DNA of 64,000 nt from Aporrectodea caliginosa (taxonomy: Eukaryota; Annelida; Clitellata; Crassiclitellata; Lumbricidae), in contig JACEVL010000495.1 in the NCBI GenBank assembly GCA_020284085.1, positions 1,190,035-1,254,034 of the forward strand, given 5' to 3'. This document shows positions 45,580 through 58,885 of the stretch, in pieces. The number at the start of each line of letters is the position of its first letter. Position 1 is the stretch's first letter. The notes beneath the pieces are model-generated. The model saw only the letters and a program-made list of their open reading frames with translations. It was not told the origin of the DNA and searched no databases. A program made the translations under genes and the position numbers.

Positions 45580-45986
45580 CAGGATCGTATTATCCATTAG
45601 GCACAGTAGGTACTGTGCCTAGGACCTATGAACCTTTCAGGGGCCTACGTAGGCTAAGTCTGAAAATGAGATATTGAAAATGTTTAATAATAATTGAATT
45701 TGAAGCGAAAATGAACAAATGAAATTTCAAATTCAAATTTACAGAATACCGTAATACGATCTTCCATAAGACCAAAGAATAGGCCTACATGCATTTACAG
45801 TTACATCTATTGTAATGGGCGTGTTCGTGAATGATGATTAGGCCTAAACATGACGTCAATAAATTATGTGAATACATAATTATGCGTTTGGCTTCAATGC
45901 AGAGCTGGCGGTTGGGGTCTATGAATGGAAGAGTTAAGAGTTCAGGCCTAGACGACGACGACGACGACGACCTTAAAACGACCCTG
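45580..45986. mobile_element. hAT-type MITE, 407 bp
   Basis: Ends CAGGATCGTATTATCC and CCTTAAAACGACCCTG. It shares termini and internal sequence (aggcacagtaggtactgtgc; ctggcggttggggtctatga) with 48606-49639. Flanks ttcgcgaa and ttcgctta match weakly. Contains a (GAC)n run at 45950-45971. Confidence 0.75.
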
Positions 45987-45999
45987 TTCGCTTATATAG

Positions 46000-46586
46000 C
46001 ATTCATCGCTCTCTTTCTGCTTCGCTCGCTCACTCAATCATCACAATGATCACACACAAGCATCCACTAACTCATTCACTCGCTGGCTCACTCACTGTCA
46101 CTCACCCATGCACTCTCTCACCGAGAGAAGGACGGAATATCGCGACCGGTTTGCAACGAATGAGAACGGAAGATGGGAGGTCTGGCAGTTACTGGAGATC
46201 TAGCAGGGCCGTATTTACTGTGGTGGAGGCCGCAGTGCACCGCTATAATGGTGGAGGCCCGTTAGCAAGCCGCAGGCCAGGTGCGGATGTCGAGAGAAAG
46301 TGTAGCGACCGATTCTGCGTTTAATCGACTCCCATTGAAACCTGTTGACAAATATTTATCATCGGACGATCGAATGGCATCGGTAGGAATGGCGTCGGGT
46401 GGATCCATCTGCCATCGGCCTCTCTCGGCCGGACGGCAGAGGGACGGCAGAGGGACGGCAGAGGGACGGAAGAGCTTTCGTTGATCGACATATAGGAATG
46501 GCTGATGGGGTCTGGATCATTGCGTTAACGGATGGCAGAGATGAGCATTTGGGGTAAATTCTGACTTGACAGTGTTTACTATACAA
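46000..46586. other. Gene-free stretch with a solitary hAT-like end
   Basis: cagggccgtatttactgtgg at 46204 looks like a hAT terminus without an identified partner. A gagggacggca tandem repeat lies at 46436-46470. Confidence 0.4.
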
Positions 46587-46619
46587 AAGGAGGAGGAGGA
46601 GGAGGACGAGGAGGACGAG

Positions 46620-46664
<45 letters not shown>

Positions 46665-46712
46665 CAGGAGCAGGAGAAGAAGAACAAGAACAAGAACAAG
46701 AAAGATTGAAAG
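46587..46712 (+). repeat. Purine-rich GGA/GAC trinucleotide tract
   Basis: aggaggagg, gacgaggac and caagaacaag runs. Confidence 0.9.
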
Positions 46713-46727
46713 AAAGAAGAAGACGAA

Positions 46728-47262
46728 GAGCAGTCCCTTAAGATAGCCCTGAGGCAGCCACTGGTATGAAGTGCTAGCGACTTCATTTCCTTAGCCTCGG
46801 CATATAATAATAAATAATAATAATCTTTTCTTTATTAAGCGCCTGACAAACGCACTGCGCTGTACATTTACATGTTATGCAATTTAAATCTTAACTACTA
46901 ACAGAACAGACAGCCTGCAATACAACGGCGCTAATAGCAGCCTACAAAGCATATCCGCTCTACGGGACTCGAACTCGGTAACTCTCGTTCTCTACGCCAG
47001 ATGTTATCCAATGCGCTCTCTACGCCAGATGTAACGTTATCCAATGCGCTATCGCTATGATGGCAAGTGGCCAATCCTCTGCCTTGCCGTCTCATCTTCC
47101 CACCGACAGTGTACGGTCAGTGTACTCCTTATAGCTGAGTTGGCTAGTGGGCGCAGGTAGAGCGGAAATCTCGAGCGAAATTATTGCCCTGGCGAGGATT
47201 CGAATCCGGACCTCTCGGTTGACAGTCCAGCATGCTGACCACTACACTATGGAGCGCCTATA
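46728..47262 (-). mobile_element. tRNA-derived SINE (family 2), antisense, split by a family-3 SINE
   Basis: 3' part 46728-46804 (tatgaagtgctagcgacttc) and 5' part 47054-47262 (ccgtctcatcttcccaccga; minus-strand B box ggattcgaatcctcgcc). Together they correspond to the uninterrupted copy at 17940-18230. Confidence 0.82.
46801..47053 (-). mobile_element. tRNA-derived SINE (family 3), antisense, nested
   Basis: Contains ttctttattaagcgcctgac, aacggcgctaatagcagcct and, at its right end, a tRNA-like head (cgggactcgaactcggtaac). The head segment ctacgccagatg..ttatccaatgcgct is duplicated. Confidence 0.82.
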
Positions 47263-48033
<771 letters not shown>

Positions 48034-48182
48034 CAGACTCTCCTTGAGTCGATTGCGCTGCAGACGTTCATCGCACTGCTCATCATCGCCTCCAGACCGA
48101 ACAACTGGAAACAACGGCACAACGTTTTATGAGCATTTGCTGAGTGTGATCGACAAATAAGCAGAAATGAAGAAAAGATAAG

Positions 48183-48185
48183 GAG

Positions 48186-48227
<42 letters not shown>

Positions 48228-48370
48228 AAATGAGAGGAGGAGGAAAATAGTAAAAACAAGAAAAAGAGGACTTGCTTTATGTCTAGCTGTCAATTTGTCA
48301 GACATACAGAGAGACGGACAGATAGACAAAGAGACGGACAGATAGACAGAGAGATGGACAGATAGACAAT
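48183..48370. repeat. (GGACGA)n tract and GACAGATAGACA tandem repeat
   Basis: gacgaggacgaggacg run at 48183-48230, then three units of gagacggacagatagacaga at about 48310-48370. Confidence 0.85.
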
Positions 48371-48605
48371 CCTTCAACAAGAACAAAATATTTCGTAAAA
48401 CTTATAAATCGCATGCAAACAATACTAATTCCATCGTTTACTCTTCTGTTTTAAACTTGCTTATTTCAAACTGTAGCACACATTAATCATTGCTTAAAGC
48501 AAGTCTACACACTCTTCTACATACAGTCATTCACTGTATGAACATTTGTGCTACGCCCTTCAAGCTAGACCTACGCTCAAAATTCTTAAATGTTGCGTTC
48601 TGTAT

Positions 48606-49639
48606 CAGGGCCTTATTATCCATTTGGCACAGTGGGTACAGTGCCTAGGGCCTACGAACCTTTCAGGGACCTACGCAAGTCTGAAAATGAGTTTAATGAT
48701 TGAATTTGACGCGAAAATGAAAATATGACATTTTTAAATTCTAATTTACAGAACACGATCTTCCATAAGAACAAAGAAGACATGCATTTATAGTTACATC
48801 TGATTGTAATGGATGTGTGCGTGAATCATGATGAAACATGACGTCAATGAATGTAGTCAGAGCTGTTAGCGTAACATTGTGCATTTTGGTGCTACAAGCA
48901 AAATAATGATATTTTTGAGTTCAGGAAGAAATTCTGATCAAAACCTGATATTGTGCCAGTTGAAAAAATTTATTGTTTTTGAGTTTTTTTGAGTTTTTAC
49001 GTTATTATATGTTAGCATAACATTGTGCAATTTGGAGCTACAAGCACAAAAAGGATATTTTTGTGTGCAGGAAGTAATTCTGAACAAGACCTGATATTGT
49101 GCCAAGTGGAAAAATTAGTTTTTTTTAGTTTTTTCACTTTTTTATGTTTTTTATCATTCCAGCAAAGCTAAACTAATGCTGAGCAATGTAGCCGCCTGGC
49201 TTAGTAAATTCAAAAGCTTAACAAAAATGCTATATTGAATAATATCTGATATTGTGCCAGCTGGAACAAATCATTATTTTTAGTTTTTCACTTTTTTGCG
49301 TTATTTGTTGTTAGCATCACATTGTGCATTTTTGTGTCACACGCAAAAGAGAGATATTTTTGTGTTCAGGAAGAAATTCTGATCAAAACCTGATATTTCA
49401 GTTGAAAAATTAGTTGTTTTGCACAATAATGACTATTTTGATCAGCTTTAATGCAGAACTGGCAAACCTGATATTGTGCAGCCCCCGTCAAAGTTGAAAA
49501 ATTAGTTGTTTTGCACAATAATGACTATTTTGAATGCTAAGAGCTCTGACTATGCGTTTAGCTTTAATGCAGAACTGGCAGTTGGGTCTACGAATGGCAG
49601 AGTGCCTATATGGCCTACGACGACCTTAAAACGGTCATG
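48606..49639. mobile_element. hAT-type element, 1034 bp, perfect TSD
   Basis: Ends CAGGGCCTTATTATCC and CCTTAAAACGGTCATG, flanked by TTCTGTAT on both sides (48598-48605, 49640-49647). Internal diverged tandem units repeat aacctgatattgtgccag and gttagcataacattgtgca about four times. Same family as 45580-45986. No transposase frame. Confidence 0.9.
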
Positions 49640-49647
49640 TTCTGTAT

Positions 49648-51160
49648 TGCATGCATTGTTGTGTTTTAGATTAGTTCAACCGTGTTAATCTCTATGTAAC
49701 AGCAATGTTCTTTTGCTTCGTGCATGATTTCAGAATATTTCATTTCATTATCGGAAATCGTCTTTCGTCGATTCCTTCGAATGTTCCAGATGGTTACTGT
49801 CTTCCATTAACCGCGTCTACCATTCCGCCACCTTTAATCTTATCTAGAGGCACCGACATTGGAAGACTGCGTGAAGTAACATCTCACATCCTAAGAGCTT
49901 TCTGGAAACCTATTTCTCTCGGTCTTCCTTGCTCTTGTACTACGAGTCCATCAAAGGCGCACTCCATCATTAGTTGGACTTGAACACCACCGACGCTTAC
50001 AATTGAAGAACGGATGTTCTAGCAGCTACAGTCGGTCTTTCGATCATCGCAGAAACTTCCTATTTATCTCCCGTCATTAATTGCATTGCTCTGTCGCCCG
50101 ATACAGATAGGAAGCGCACGACTTTGCTTGTCTTGAACTGTCTGATGGCTTCCATGCAATACAAGTCTTTGAAGTCTTGATGTCCTTCCTTTCATTCTAA
50201 AGACAAAGTACCATGCTGACTAGTGTCTTGGTCGTGAAGTCCTTGAACAGCGTTCACACATTCAGTTACCATACATGAAATTTATCGGTTGCCGTGATGA
50301 AAAAATCTGGACGGCAGCTGATAAATTATCAAAGGAAACACTTACTGTTCCTCTGAAGTTTCAGGCTGTTCTGTTTCACCCCTCTGAAGTTTTGGGCTGT
50401 TCTATCTTGCTGTCAACGCCACTGTGTCTCTGTCTGTGTCTCTGCCGCCCTAAAGATCATTGTCTGTTTTGTTTCTACTTGGTATTTTAAGCGAATAGCT
50501 TACATTCTCCTCCTTTGTTCGCAGAGGCTTTATTTGGAACTGGTTACTTTAGCCAACGATATATGGAACATTCATTTATTAGGCGCTGTAACAAGGTTCG
50601 CAAAACGAGAATCAGAAGATTTGTAGAGACAATTACAGTTGTTGAACTCTTGCCTCTGGCTCTTCAATTCATGCAACACTTGCTGGACATCAGAAGTGGG
50701 ATGTCTATGAGCTCTCCTGAGTCACATCAGTGCATGCTCTATATAATATATCCAGATATAATTTTGCGGAGCTTCCGGTTTCTACAGCATAGGTTTGAGT
50801 AGAACTTAAATCACAACTGTCCAAGGAGCTGTTAGAGAAAACGAAACTGTGGTCAAACCACAAGTTTTCAGTCATAATTGGAAGTTTTTTTTATAAAACA
50901 CCGCTTCAAATGAAACCAATCAGAGGCGCTTTGTACGTTCACCTAAACTACAATGACATCAATGTGTTCTCAAGAAATCTTTGCACGCAATACATGCTAT
51001 ATTTTAGACGATCAAGATGCGGATGCTGTGTAAACCGATTATCGCACCGTATAATATGTCGATAGTTGCAAAGTTTATATATTTAAATTAATACGTACCT
51101 ATGAAATGCCAACAAGATTATAAACTCTTAAGTAGCTATACAATTTAAGATATCTTGTGA
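49648..51160. other. Gene-free stretch
   Basis: Moderately long open frames on the plus strand (49705-49983, 50515-50802) show no recognisable domain. They may be remnants of a mobile element or chance. No tRNA or transposon ends recognised. Confidence 0.35.
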
Positions 51161-51164
51161 TGTC

Positions 51165-51310
51165 ATTCATTCATTTATTTACTTCATTACGAAGATTTAT
51201 ATAGCGCCCCTTCGAGATTACTACTCAGGAGCGCTCCCGACCCCAGCACGGCTGAAAAGGACAGTTTTGAGGAGGCAAGAATAGTAAGATTCAGAGTGGA
51301 TTCTGGGATG
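51165..51310 (-). mobile_element. LINE 3' end, antisense
   Basis: cattcattcatttatttact tail, then tatatagcgccccttcgaga and aggagcgctcccgacccca, as at 38871. Confidence 0.72.
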
Positions 51311-51429
51311 CAAGCGCAGCGCCAAAGGGAGCCCGTCATGTGATGCTCTGTAGTGTGATGCAATGCAATGCTTCTATTTTGAATTTCTTACTGAACCCAA
51401 TCTAACGTTTTCTATATAATTCTACTAGA

Positions 51430-51970
51430 CGTTTCTACCCGGCTTTGCCCGGGTTTTCCCCACGCGTAATTTTAACGGCTGCAAATAAAGGCTACTTACT
51501 TACTTACTCTATATGCTGAAGGGCTTCAAATATTTTAAATGTTCACATATTTGAACGATATTTAGAGGTGAAAATAGTTTTTCCCCGTGTAGCCTATTTG
51601 AATTTTATTACCTATGACTCAGCTGCTGCCTCGTTTAGCAAAATAATAATGAGTTGAAAATAGTACCGCACGGGTTATCTCTACCTTATATAGCCATATT
51701 ATTTGTTTCCAGGGCTAAATATAATAGTAGACGAAGCTCGGCCGTTATTGCGATTGTAATTTTTCGGAGCGACCCGCGTCTTTTAACGAAACAGTTGGAA
51801 ATTTAAAATGTCCATATATCGGACCTAGATGTGGCGTAATAATGTTTTGTAAAATTTTGTAAATCGCTAAAGCGTTCCGTTTCGGAGCCTTTAGACAACA
51901 GACAAACAAACAAACATACAAACAAACGAAAGGACAGCTTAAACAGACTTAGACTTATAGTATAATAGAT
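51430..51970. repeat. Interspersed repeat with CCCGGctttgCCCGGG start
   Basis: Begins ctactagacgtttctacccg with a GC hairpin (acccggctttgcccgggt). It ends in acaaacaaacatacaaac repeats and cttatagtataatagat. This architecture recurs in many invertebrate genomes. The family is not assigned. Confidence 0.5.
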
Positions 51971-52064
51971 ATTTATAGGCTAATGCTATAGGCTATTTAG
52001 GCTATACTGATCGCGGATGGTAGGCCTATACGCGGTCTCAGTATATTCACGTTTTTGTCAGAAG

Positions 52065-52066
<2 letters not shown>

Positions 52067-52105
<39 letters not shown>
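52067..52105. repeat. (TA)n microsatellite
   Basis: About 18 TA units. Confidence 0.95.
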
Positions 52106-52108
<3 letters not shown>

Positions 52109-52524
52109 TGCCCTCCAGTCCAGATAACGCCTTTCCCATATGTCTTTCTTTGCTGCACTGTTTTTACTACAACCAGACGGAGGCTGTAAATAAATTGGAC
52201 TTCCAATGCGTGTCAAAGCGACCCTTCATAAAGGATTCCCTTGAGCTTCAAACGATTGAAAAACAAGTCGCTCTATGTTTAGAATAATGAGCTTAATAGG
52301 CAGAGATAAAAGTAAAATTTTCTTAGCTTTTAGTAAATAACTATCGCATCGAGCACCTAGGTTCTCTGCGCATAAGCTGCGTGATAAATTTAGTCCAGTC
52401 ACTGACACTGAGTCGTTAATTAAACGTTCATGTTATGGTGAACAATAAAAGTAGGCCTATATATTGATTATTGATTGTCTAAATATTCCCATTAATTTCG
52501 TTAAGGGTAAAGTACAGCCATCGT

Positions 52525-52830
52525 TCTCTTCTTTTTGCCGTTCTTATTCCCCCTTCTTTTTGTCGCTCTTCCCTCTGTGCCTGTTCTTCCTTGCTTGTTG
52601 TTTTTGTTCCTGATTTGCTTGTTCTTTCTATTTTGTTCTTATTTCCGATTTGCCTCTTCTTTTTTGCCGTTCTTGTTTCTGATTTATGTGTTCATTCTTT
52701 TAACCCTTCTTGTTTCTGACTTCCTTGTTCTTTCTTTTTACCCTTCTTGTTTTTGACTTCCTTGTTCTTTCTTTTTGCCGTTCTTGTTCCCTATTCTCCT
52801 GTTTTTTCTTTTTCGTTCTTGTTCCCGGTT
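52525..52830 (+). repeat. Degenerate pyrimidine-rich tandem repeat
   Basis: Loose 45-55-bp units of ttgttctttctttttgccg and ttcttgtttctgacttcc. Confidence 0.75.
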
Positions 52831-54780
52831 TGTTTATTAGACAGATGTCAACGTCAGTCATGTCTGTCTACAGTTAGCATTAAAAACCATTACCGTTCTA
52901 CAACTTTCATGATTGGCTACAAAGTGTTCGTAAAATGCGCTGAGGCTCTACACCTAGACTTAGCAGCGCCTTACAAATTTCGAGTTTTACGATTATGTAG
53001 GTCGACTAAAATAATACTTGAAAAATGGACTCTATTTAAAAAAATCATATGCACTTAATGAATAAATGTAGCCTATTTTGCAATTTAAAACTAAAAACTT
53101 ATATAGTCCTATATATATGTTCCACCAGTTTTTTAATCTATCAATTTATTACATGAATCGTTTGATTTCCAAGTTATTCGAATGAGAAGTGAATTCTTTC
53201 AACTGTGGAGACTCTGCAGTCTTTTCCCCAACACTTTGTCTCAGTCTCGAGCCAATAAATCTTCCCATATAAGGCTGATTCCATAAAAATTTCTTCCTTT
53301 TTCCGAGTCGAAAAAGCAGCTGTTCTACTAATCAACATTGGGAATGAGTACAGGGGTTATTCTTCTACCAATGGCGTCTCTGCAACGCCCCTCTCCCCTA
53401 CACCGGGTATTATGTAATGACAGTCAGTAAATTCATGTCACGTGCAGTCATGACATCTGGACGACCTCGACGGAGCCGAGCGCCCTCGTACTCGTGTGAT
53501 CAGCATAATTACGGACAGCGCATTCGAATTCTAAAGACGGAAAACGCCGAGAATAAATGACACCAGACCATTTCCGATGTCAATGATGATGAATCTGGAA
53601 GGTGGGAAATTGATGGCGATAATGGCGTCAATGACGATGATGATATGAAGGAGGAGCAGGAGGAAGAGGAAGTGGATGTATAAGCGGATACGTAGATGCT
53701 GAGTAAATGTAATGCAAATGTTTTATAAATGTATTGTAAATGTTTTGTAAATGTATTGTAAATGTAAAACTCCAGAATTCTCATCGCCATACAAAACCCG
53801 CGACACGGAGACTAGCTTGTTCACTGATGCTATATCAAATCGAGTTCGAAAGATATGGGTAAAGCCGTGGAAAAAGCATGGTGCTACGGTGCAAATCGTT
53901 GGTGATGGTGGACACGGTGTAGTGCAGAAGCAGAACCACAGGATGGCTTCAACAGTTCGGTTATCAGTTTTGAGTAGCCCACTACAAGAGAGATGAAGAG
54001 AGTGAGAGTTGATAGGGGAAGAGAGGTGAGCAACATGGTATAGAGATATTTCGTTTACTGTAAAGAGTTGGTTCAGCGTAGATTGACCGGTTGCAGAACT
54101 TTAGAGAAGTGGAGACAGGAGGTCGAGCTTATATACATCAAGGTCACCAGAGCGGAAGCGGCGGAATAAACAAGTTTGGGATGACTCAATACTGGTTTTG
54201 TTGGACAGAGGGTTTTGATCAGAGGATTTGTGGCAATTCAGTTAACAGAAGTGGTCACTAAATCAAGAAGTGTGGTTGTGTTTCGTTGGGAAAGAAACAC
54301 ACTGGATCAGAATGAATGCACTGAGAGACGAAAGTAACTGGGATACGATTGGATCGGGTTGTCCACGTGGATGCTGGAATCACCAGGTGACGTCAAATTC
54401 CTGGGGTGTGGAAAACAGCAAATGCCAATGGACCGAAAGAGAGTTAAATTTTTCCAGGAAAGCACTAGATTTAGCAGAGTAAGATGATGATGGACGTTGC
54501 AGAATGTAGATCGTTATTGTACATGCAGGTACTTTGAAAGTGACAGATGATAATTCAAAAATTTGCTAATAATTATTGTAGTTGTTTGAGCAGAGTCAGT
54601 GTCTGGTGTGACAGATCCAGATGAGGAAGGCAGCGCTGCCTCTGAGAATGAAGGATGAACTTTTGATGAAGATTTTGGATGCCGTGGTCAGCTGATAAAA
54701 AAATCCTCAGGTCTGCAAATTGAGATATACAATACAATATACAAAACAACTGCGTTTGATATCGCCCTTCTTCCAAAGCT
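52831..54780. other. Gene-free stretch
   Basis: A diverged 3' module (ttagcagcgccttacaaatt with cgagttttacgattatg) is at 52962-52996. A tandem aaatgtattgtaaatgtttt run is at 53705-53767. No exon recognised. Confidence 0.4.
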
Positions 54781-54799
54781 CAGAAATGCACACGCCTCG

Positions 54800-54950
54800 A
54801 TGACGTAGATGCAATTATATTGCAGAGCAATTGTGCGCGAAGGACTTGCTCACGGTCCCTACACAGTAACCGCTCGGACGAGGATCGAACCCGTACTCTC
54901 GGCGTTACAGGCCAACCGCTCTAACCAATCGGCCACCCTGCCACACATGT
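54800..54950 (-). mobile_element. tRNA-derived SINE (family 4), antisense
   Basis: On the minus strand ggtggccgattggttagagc (A box) and gtacgggttcgatcctcgtc (B box), then cggttactgtgtagggaccg and a caagtccttcgcgc body. Confidence 0.82.
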
Positions 54951-55084
54951 AGTATATGTGCCACTTATAGTACCGGGTAGCTGAAGAAGAATCCATCTTT
55001 CTATTACTCCGATAACGTCAGGACAGTACGTGTTTCGAGGACGAAATTAGGTTCTGAAGAGCAGTAGCCTATAGTTTTTTTGTT

Positions 55085-55365
55085 ACGAAGTGATCAAATA
55101 TTTAATGTGAGTTCGGACTGATGAGGTTGTCTGAGACAGTCTCAACGCGAAGACAGACGGAGAAGAATGAGACTGAGGTAGTATCGGGTCGGACCATGGA
55201 CGCCTGTGTATTATAGCGTAGCGGACTTATGTGCTTAAGGTTGGAGATAGTGCGGGCTGGTGTAAGAACATATGCTAGAAGAATGACCGTGGAGTCGCTG
55301 TGTTCGGCTGTGGCAGTTGTGTACCGTATACGTGGATGAGGGGTATGACCTTCAATGTATGGATG
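55085..55365. other. Gene-free stretch
   Basis: No recognisable motif on either strand. Confidence 0.35.
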
Positions 55366-55369
55366 GCGA

Positions 55370-55515
55370 AGCAAAGTAGGCAGCAGAGGAGGAGCAGGAG
55401 GAGAAGGAGGCAGAGGAGGAGCAGGAGCAGGAGAAAGAGGAGAAAGAGGAGAAAGAGGAGGAGAAGAAAGAAGAGGAGGAGGACAAGGAGGAGAAGGAGG
55501 AGGAAGAGTAGGAAT
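55370..55515 (+). repeat. Purine-rich (AGG/GAGAAAGAG) tract
   Basis: aggaggagc and gaggagaaag runs. Confidence 0.92.
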
Positions 55516-55861
55516 GGTTTGACGATCGTCTGTAAACCATTCATGTCCCAGATTTAGATGACTATGTCAAAGGAAATGAAGAGAATGGAGATTATGAAAG
55601 AGTGCACCGTCTCCCCAGGTGAAGAGAAGGAGGACGAACTCACCCTTACTCATCATTATGCGATGTTTATTGAGTCGTCTACGTTTAGTATAATTTTGTA
55701 AAAGCAAACGAATGACCTAGATTAGGCCAGGATCATTTGACACATGTGTGGCGTTTCCTTCACTAATGACTTGGTTCATTGAGACAGTTTTTACGTATAG
55801 ATAGATAAACCACTGTCCATTAGAAACGCTACTAACGAACGTGAATTATAAGTAGAAGCAG

Positions 55862-55972
55862 AATTGACAGTAGTATTAAGTAGTAGAAGCAGTAGCAATA
55901 TTAGCAGTAGTAGTAGTAGTAGTAGTATTCGCATTAGCAGCAGCAGTAGTAGTAGTAGTAGAAGTAGTAGTT

Positions 55973-56027
<55 letters not shown>

Positions 56028-56056
56028 CGGTGGTGGTGGTGGCGGCGGCGGCGGCG

Positions 56057-56087
<31 letters not shown>

Positions 56088-56195
56088 TAGCTGTTGTTGT
56101 TGTTGTAGTAGTAGTAGTAGTAGCAGTAGCAGTAGCAGTAGCAGAAGTAGCAGTAGCAGTAGCAGTAGCAGTAGTAGTTTAACGACATTAGGTAG
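55862..56195 (+). repeat. Compound (TAG)n/(AGC)n/(GGC)n microsatellite
   Basis: Serine-coded trinucleotide runs agtagtagt, then ggtggtggcggcggc, cagcagcag and agcagtagcagt. It sits about 450 bp 3' of the GPCR stop codon. Confidence 0.95.
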
Positions 56196-56649
56196 CTGAC
56201 TTTGAATTGGTTTCGTCGCTAACGTTCGGAAGCTTCATTGTCATGGCAGCCGATTGCCATACGTCAGGCGACTGGTCTATGTGGTTAAGCTAGAAGCTCC
56301 CGATTGTGAAGGTTCCTCTCTTAATTGAACTGCGCTCTTTACTTTACTTAATGTCTTGTAGGTAAACTACTGGTGAACAAAAGCAGCAAGTGGCTGCGTC
56401 AGTGGCGAATACTCTGCACAATATTCGTGTAATGTAATGCAATGTAGGTCATACGAAGGGTGGCAGAGGGGGGGGCGCCACTTGTCATCCAAAGGAATCG
56501 TTTGTTCACAACAAGAACTGGCCATTTCTACGCTTCTCCTCGATAAGGCTTGTCACCAGGCGGCGCTTCTGCGATTGTTCTCCCATCTGTTAGTACTGTG
56601 AGCCATGATACACTCCAGCTTTCGTCGTCGTCATGGCAACTCTCGTCGT

Positions 56650-57777
56650 TCAACTGTATTGGCCGCCGTTGTCGTAGGCGCGTGACGTGTCCCTCCTCGT
56701 CCAATCAGAGGCGTCCGTCGTGCCGCGCGGGGACTTGATTGGCTGAACGGATCGGCTCTCGCGGCGACTGCTCGACAATGACCCTGGCGCTGCCGTTGCC
56801 ATGGAAACGGTGGACATGTCCTGGAGGCAGAATCCCTCTCCGCTGCAGCTGCCCATGCACGTCGTCCTCGCCATCTTCAGTGAGTTGGGCGTATCGCTGC
56901 GCCGGTCTTCGGTCATCGTGACCTGAGTGGCATGACTGACGTACTTACTCGACAATCGGTCTCTGCCGTTCAGACAGCAGCAGAACGACAGACGACAGAC
57001 ATGCGAGATCACCTACAAACACGAAACAACAGACAATATACTTCTAACCATCGATTCATCGATCCATCGACCGATTAGTCCGTCGATAATCGATCCAACA
57101 ATCGATCATCGGGATTCAGCCTTCGTATCGATACATTACGTCGATCAATTGTCTCCCATCTCCCATTATATCCATCCATTTATTAATTCATCCACTGTGC
57201 ATCCATCCAACCATTCTTCCTTTTATCCATCCATTCATCCATCCATACGTTCATCCATCCATCCATCCATCCATTATTTATTTACATGTATTTATTATTA
57301 TTATTATTATTATCCATTATTTTTTTTTTTATGCCCCGAGGTAGGCCATACATGATCCCTCATAGAAACTGTCCTAATCCATCCAGTCCATGGTCCTCCG
57401 TCCATCGGTCCATTGTCCAACATGCCCCTGAATACCATTAAATCCTGAGTGCATATGGACAAACGCTGGAACAGGTGCACGGTCTCCAGAGGGTCGCTTG
57501 AATCGGCTGTCATTCTGCGCCCCAGTTCCATCAAGAACTCGCGGCCCTCCCGGTTGACGGGGCCTAGCGACTCGACGGCCACGGGTACGAACTCATGGGT
57601 GGCGGGAGGGATGAATATTTGGCACGCTTCCTGTCTGCGGCATGTTCTGCTCCCCCAGGCATTCCACGTCAGATGGATCCATCCAGGTGTCCATTCATTA
57701 AGTCATCTATACATTTACTCGTGGTCTCATCCATCACATCCATCCATTTATTTTATTTTATTTACATGTAGTTATTA

Positions 57778-57832
<55 letters not shown>

Positions 57833-58822
57833 TTATTATTAAGTGTCACTCTCTAATGACCAAGCATCGATCGATGGCGCTGAGAAATTGTGAATGAAGG
57901 ACTTACTCAAGGTTGCTACACAGTTACCGTCTCAGGAGAGACTCGAACCCGTACTCTCCACGCTACGAGGCGAGCGCTCAACCAAACGACTACCGTGCCC
58001 CAAGTTCATCCAACGATCCTACATCCATGACACTCTGCATGGCACCTGCGCTACCCCCCCCGCACAAATCTAACCGTTAGAAACTGGGAATTATAGCGTA
58101 TACAGTTTCGACCTTTCACGGTCTAGTGATGACGGCTGTCAATTAGTTGGAAAGACAGATCTGTTTCCATTTCCGTCTCATTTTCCTTTAGTTTCGGTTT
58201 AAGAATATGCCTCTCTGAAACAACGAGGCCTACATAGGGAGGGAGAGAGAGACACACACACACACAGGCAGACAGACAGAGAGAAAGAAGGGCATACCGG
58301 CAGATAGACCAATTGACATATATACCTTATTTATTGATTTGGCGCAGTTATAAGCCTACACAGACCATAGATATATATAATGTTGTATTGGTTACTTTGC
58401 ACCAAATCCTAGGCCTACAGATGTTAATTGTAATAAAATGCCAGCTTTTCTATTCCATCAATCCGGTCGGATGTGGCCAACGTCTTATTTATTGTTGTAT
58501 TTATTTGTATTGTTTACTCGGTCAATGACCCCAGTATAGGCAGGGTCCGATTTGCCGGGGGGTCAGGGGGTTGGACCCCTTGCTTCTTCTTATCGACCCC
58601 TTGCTTCTAGTCTTTGGCCGACCCCGAAGGGTCCGACCCCCGGGGTCGGCTTGACCCCTCAAATTCATTACCCACAGTCCTACACCAAACGACTCCATTA
58701 TGACCAATCGGCCTAACCCAGCTTCTACCTCCCTCTATCCTACTCTCTCTGAAATATAGATATACAAGATATAATATACATATATACGTATATATATTAT
58801 ATATATATATATATGCACACAC

Positions 58823-58885
<63 letters not shown>

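Noticed and set aside
50515..50802. 95-codon frame as a gene
   Set aside because: No recognisable motif, no splice partner, weak composition; left as gene-free stretch.
55864..56199. Ser/Gly-rich 111-codon frame
   Set aside because: Trinucleotide microsatellite; not conserved in character outside the repeat.
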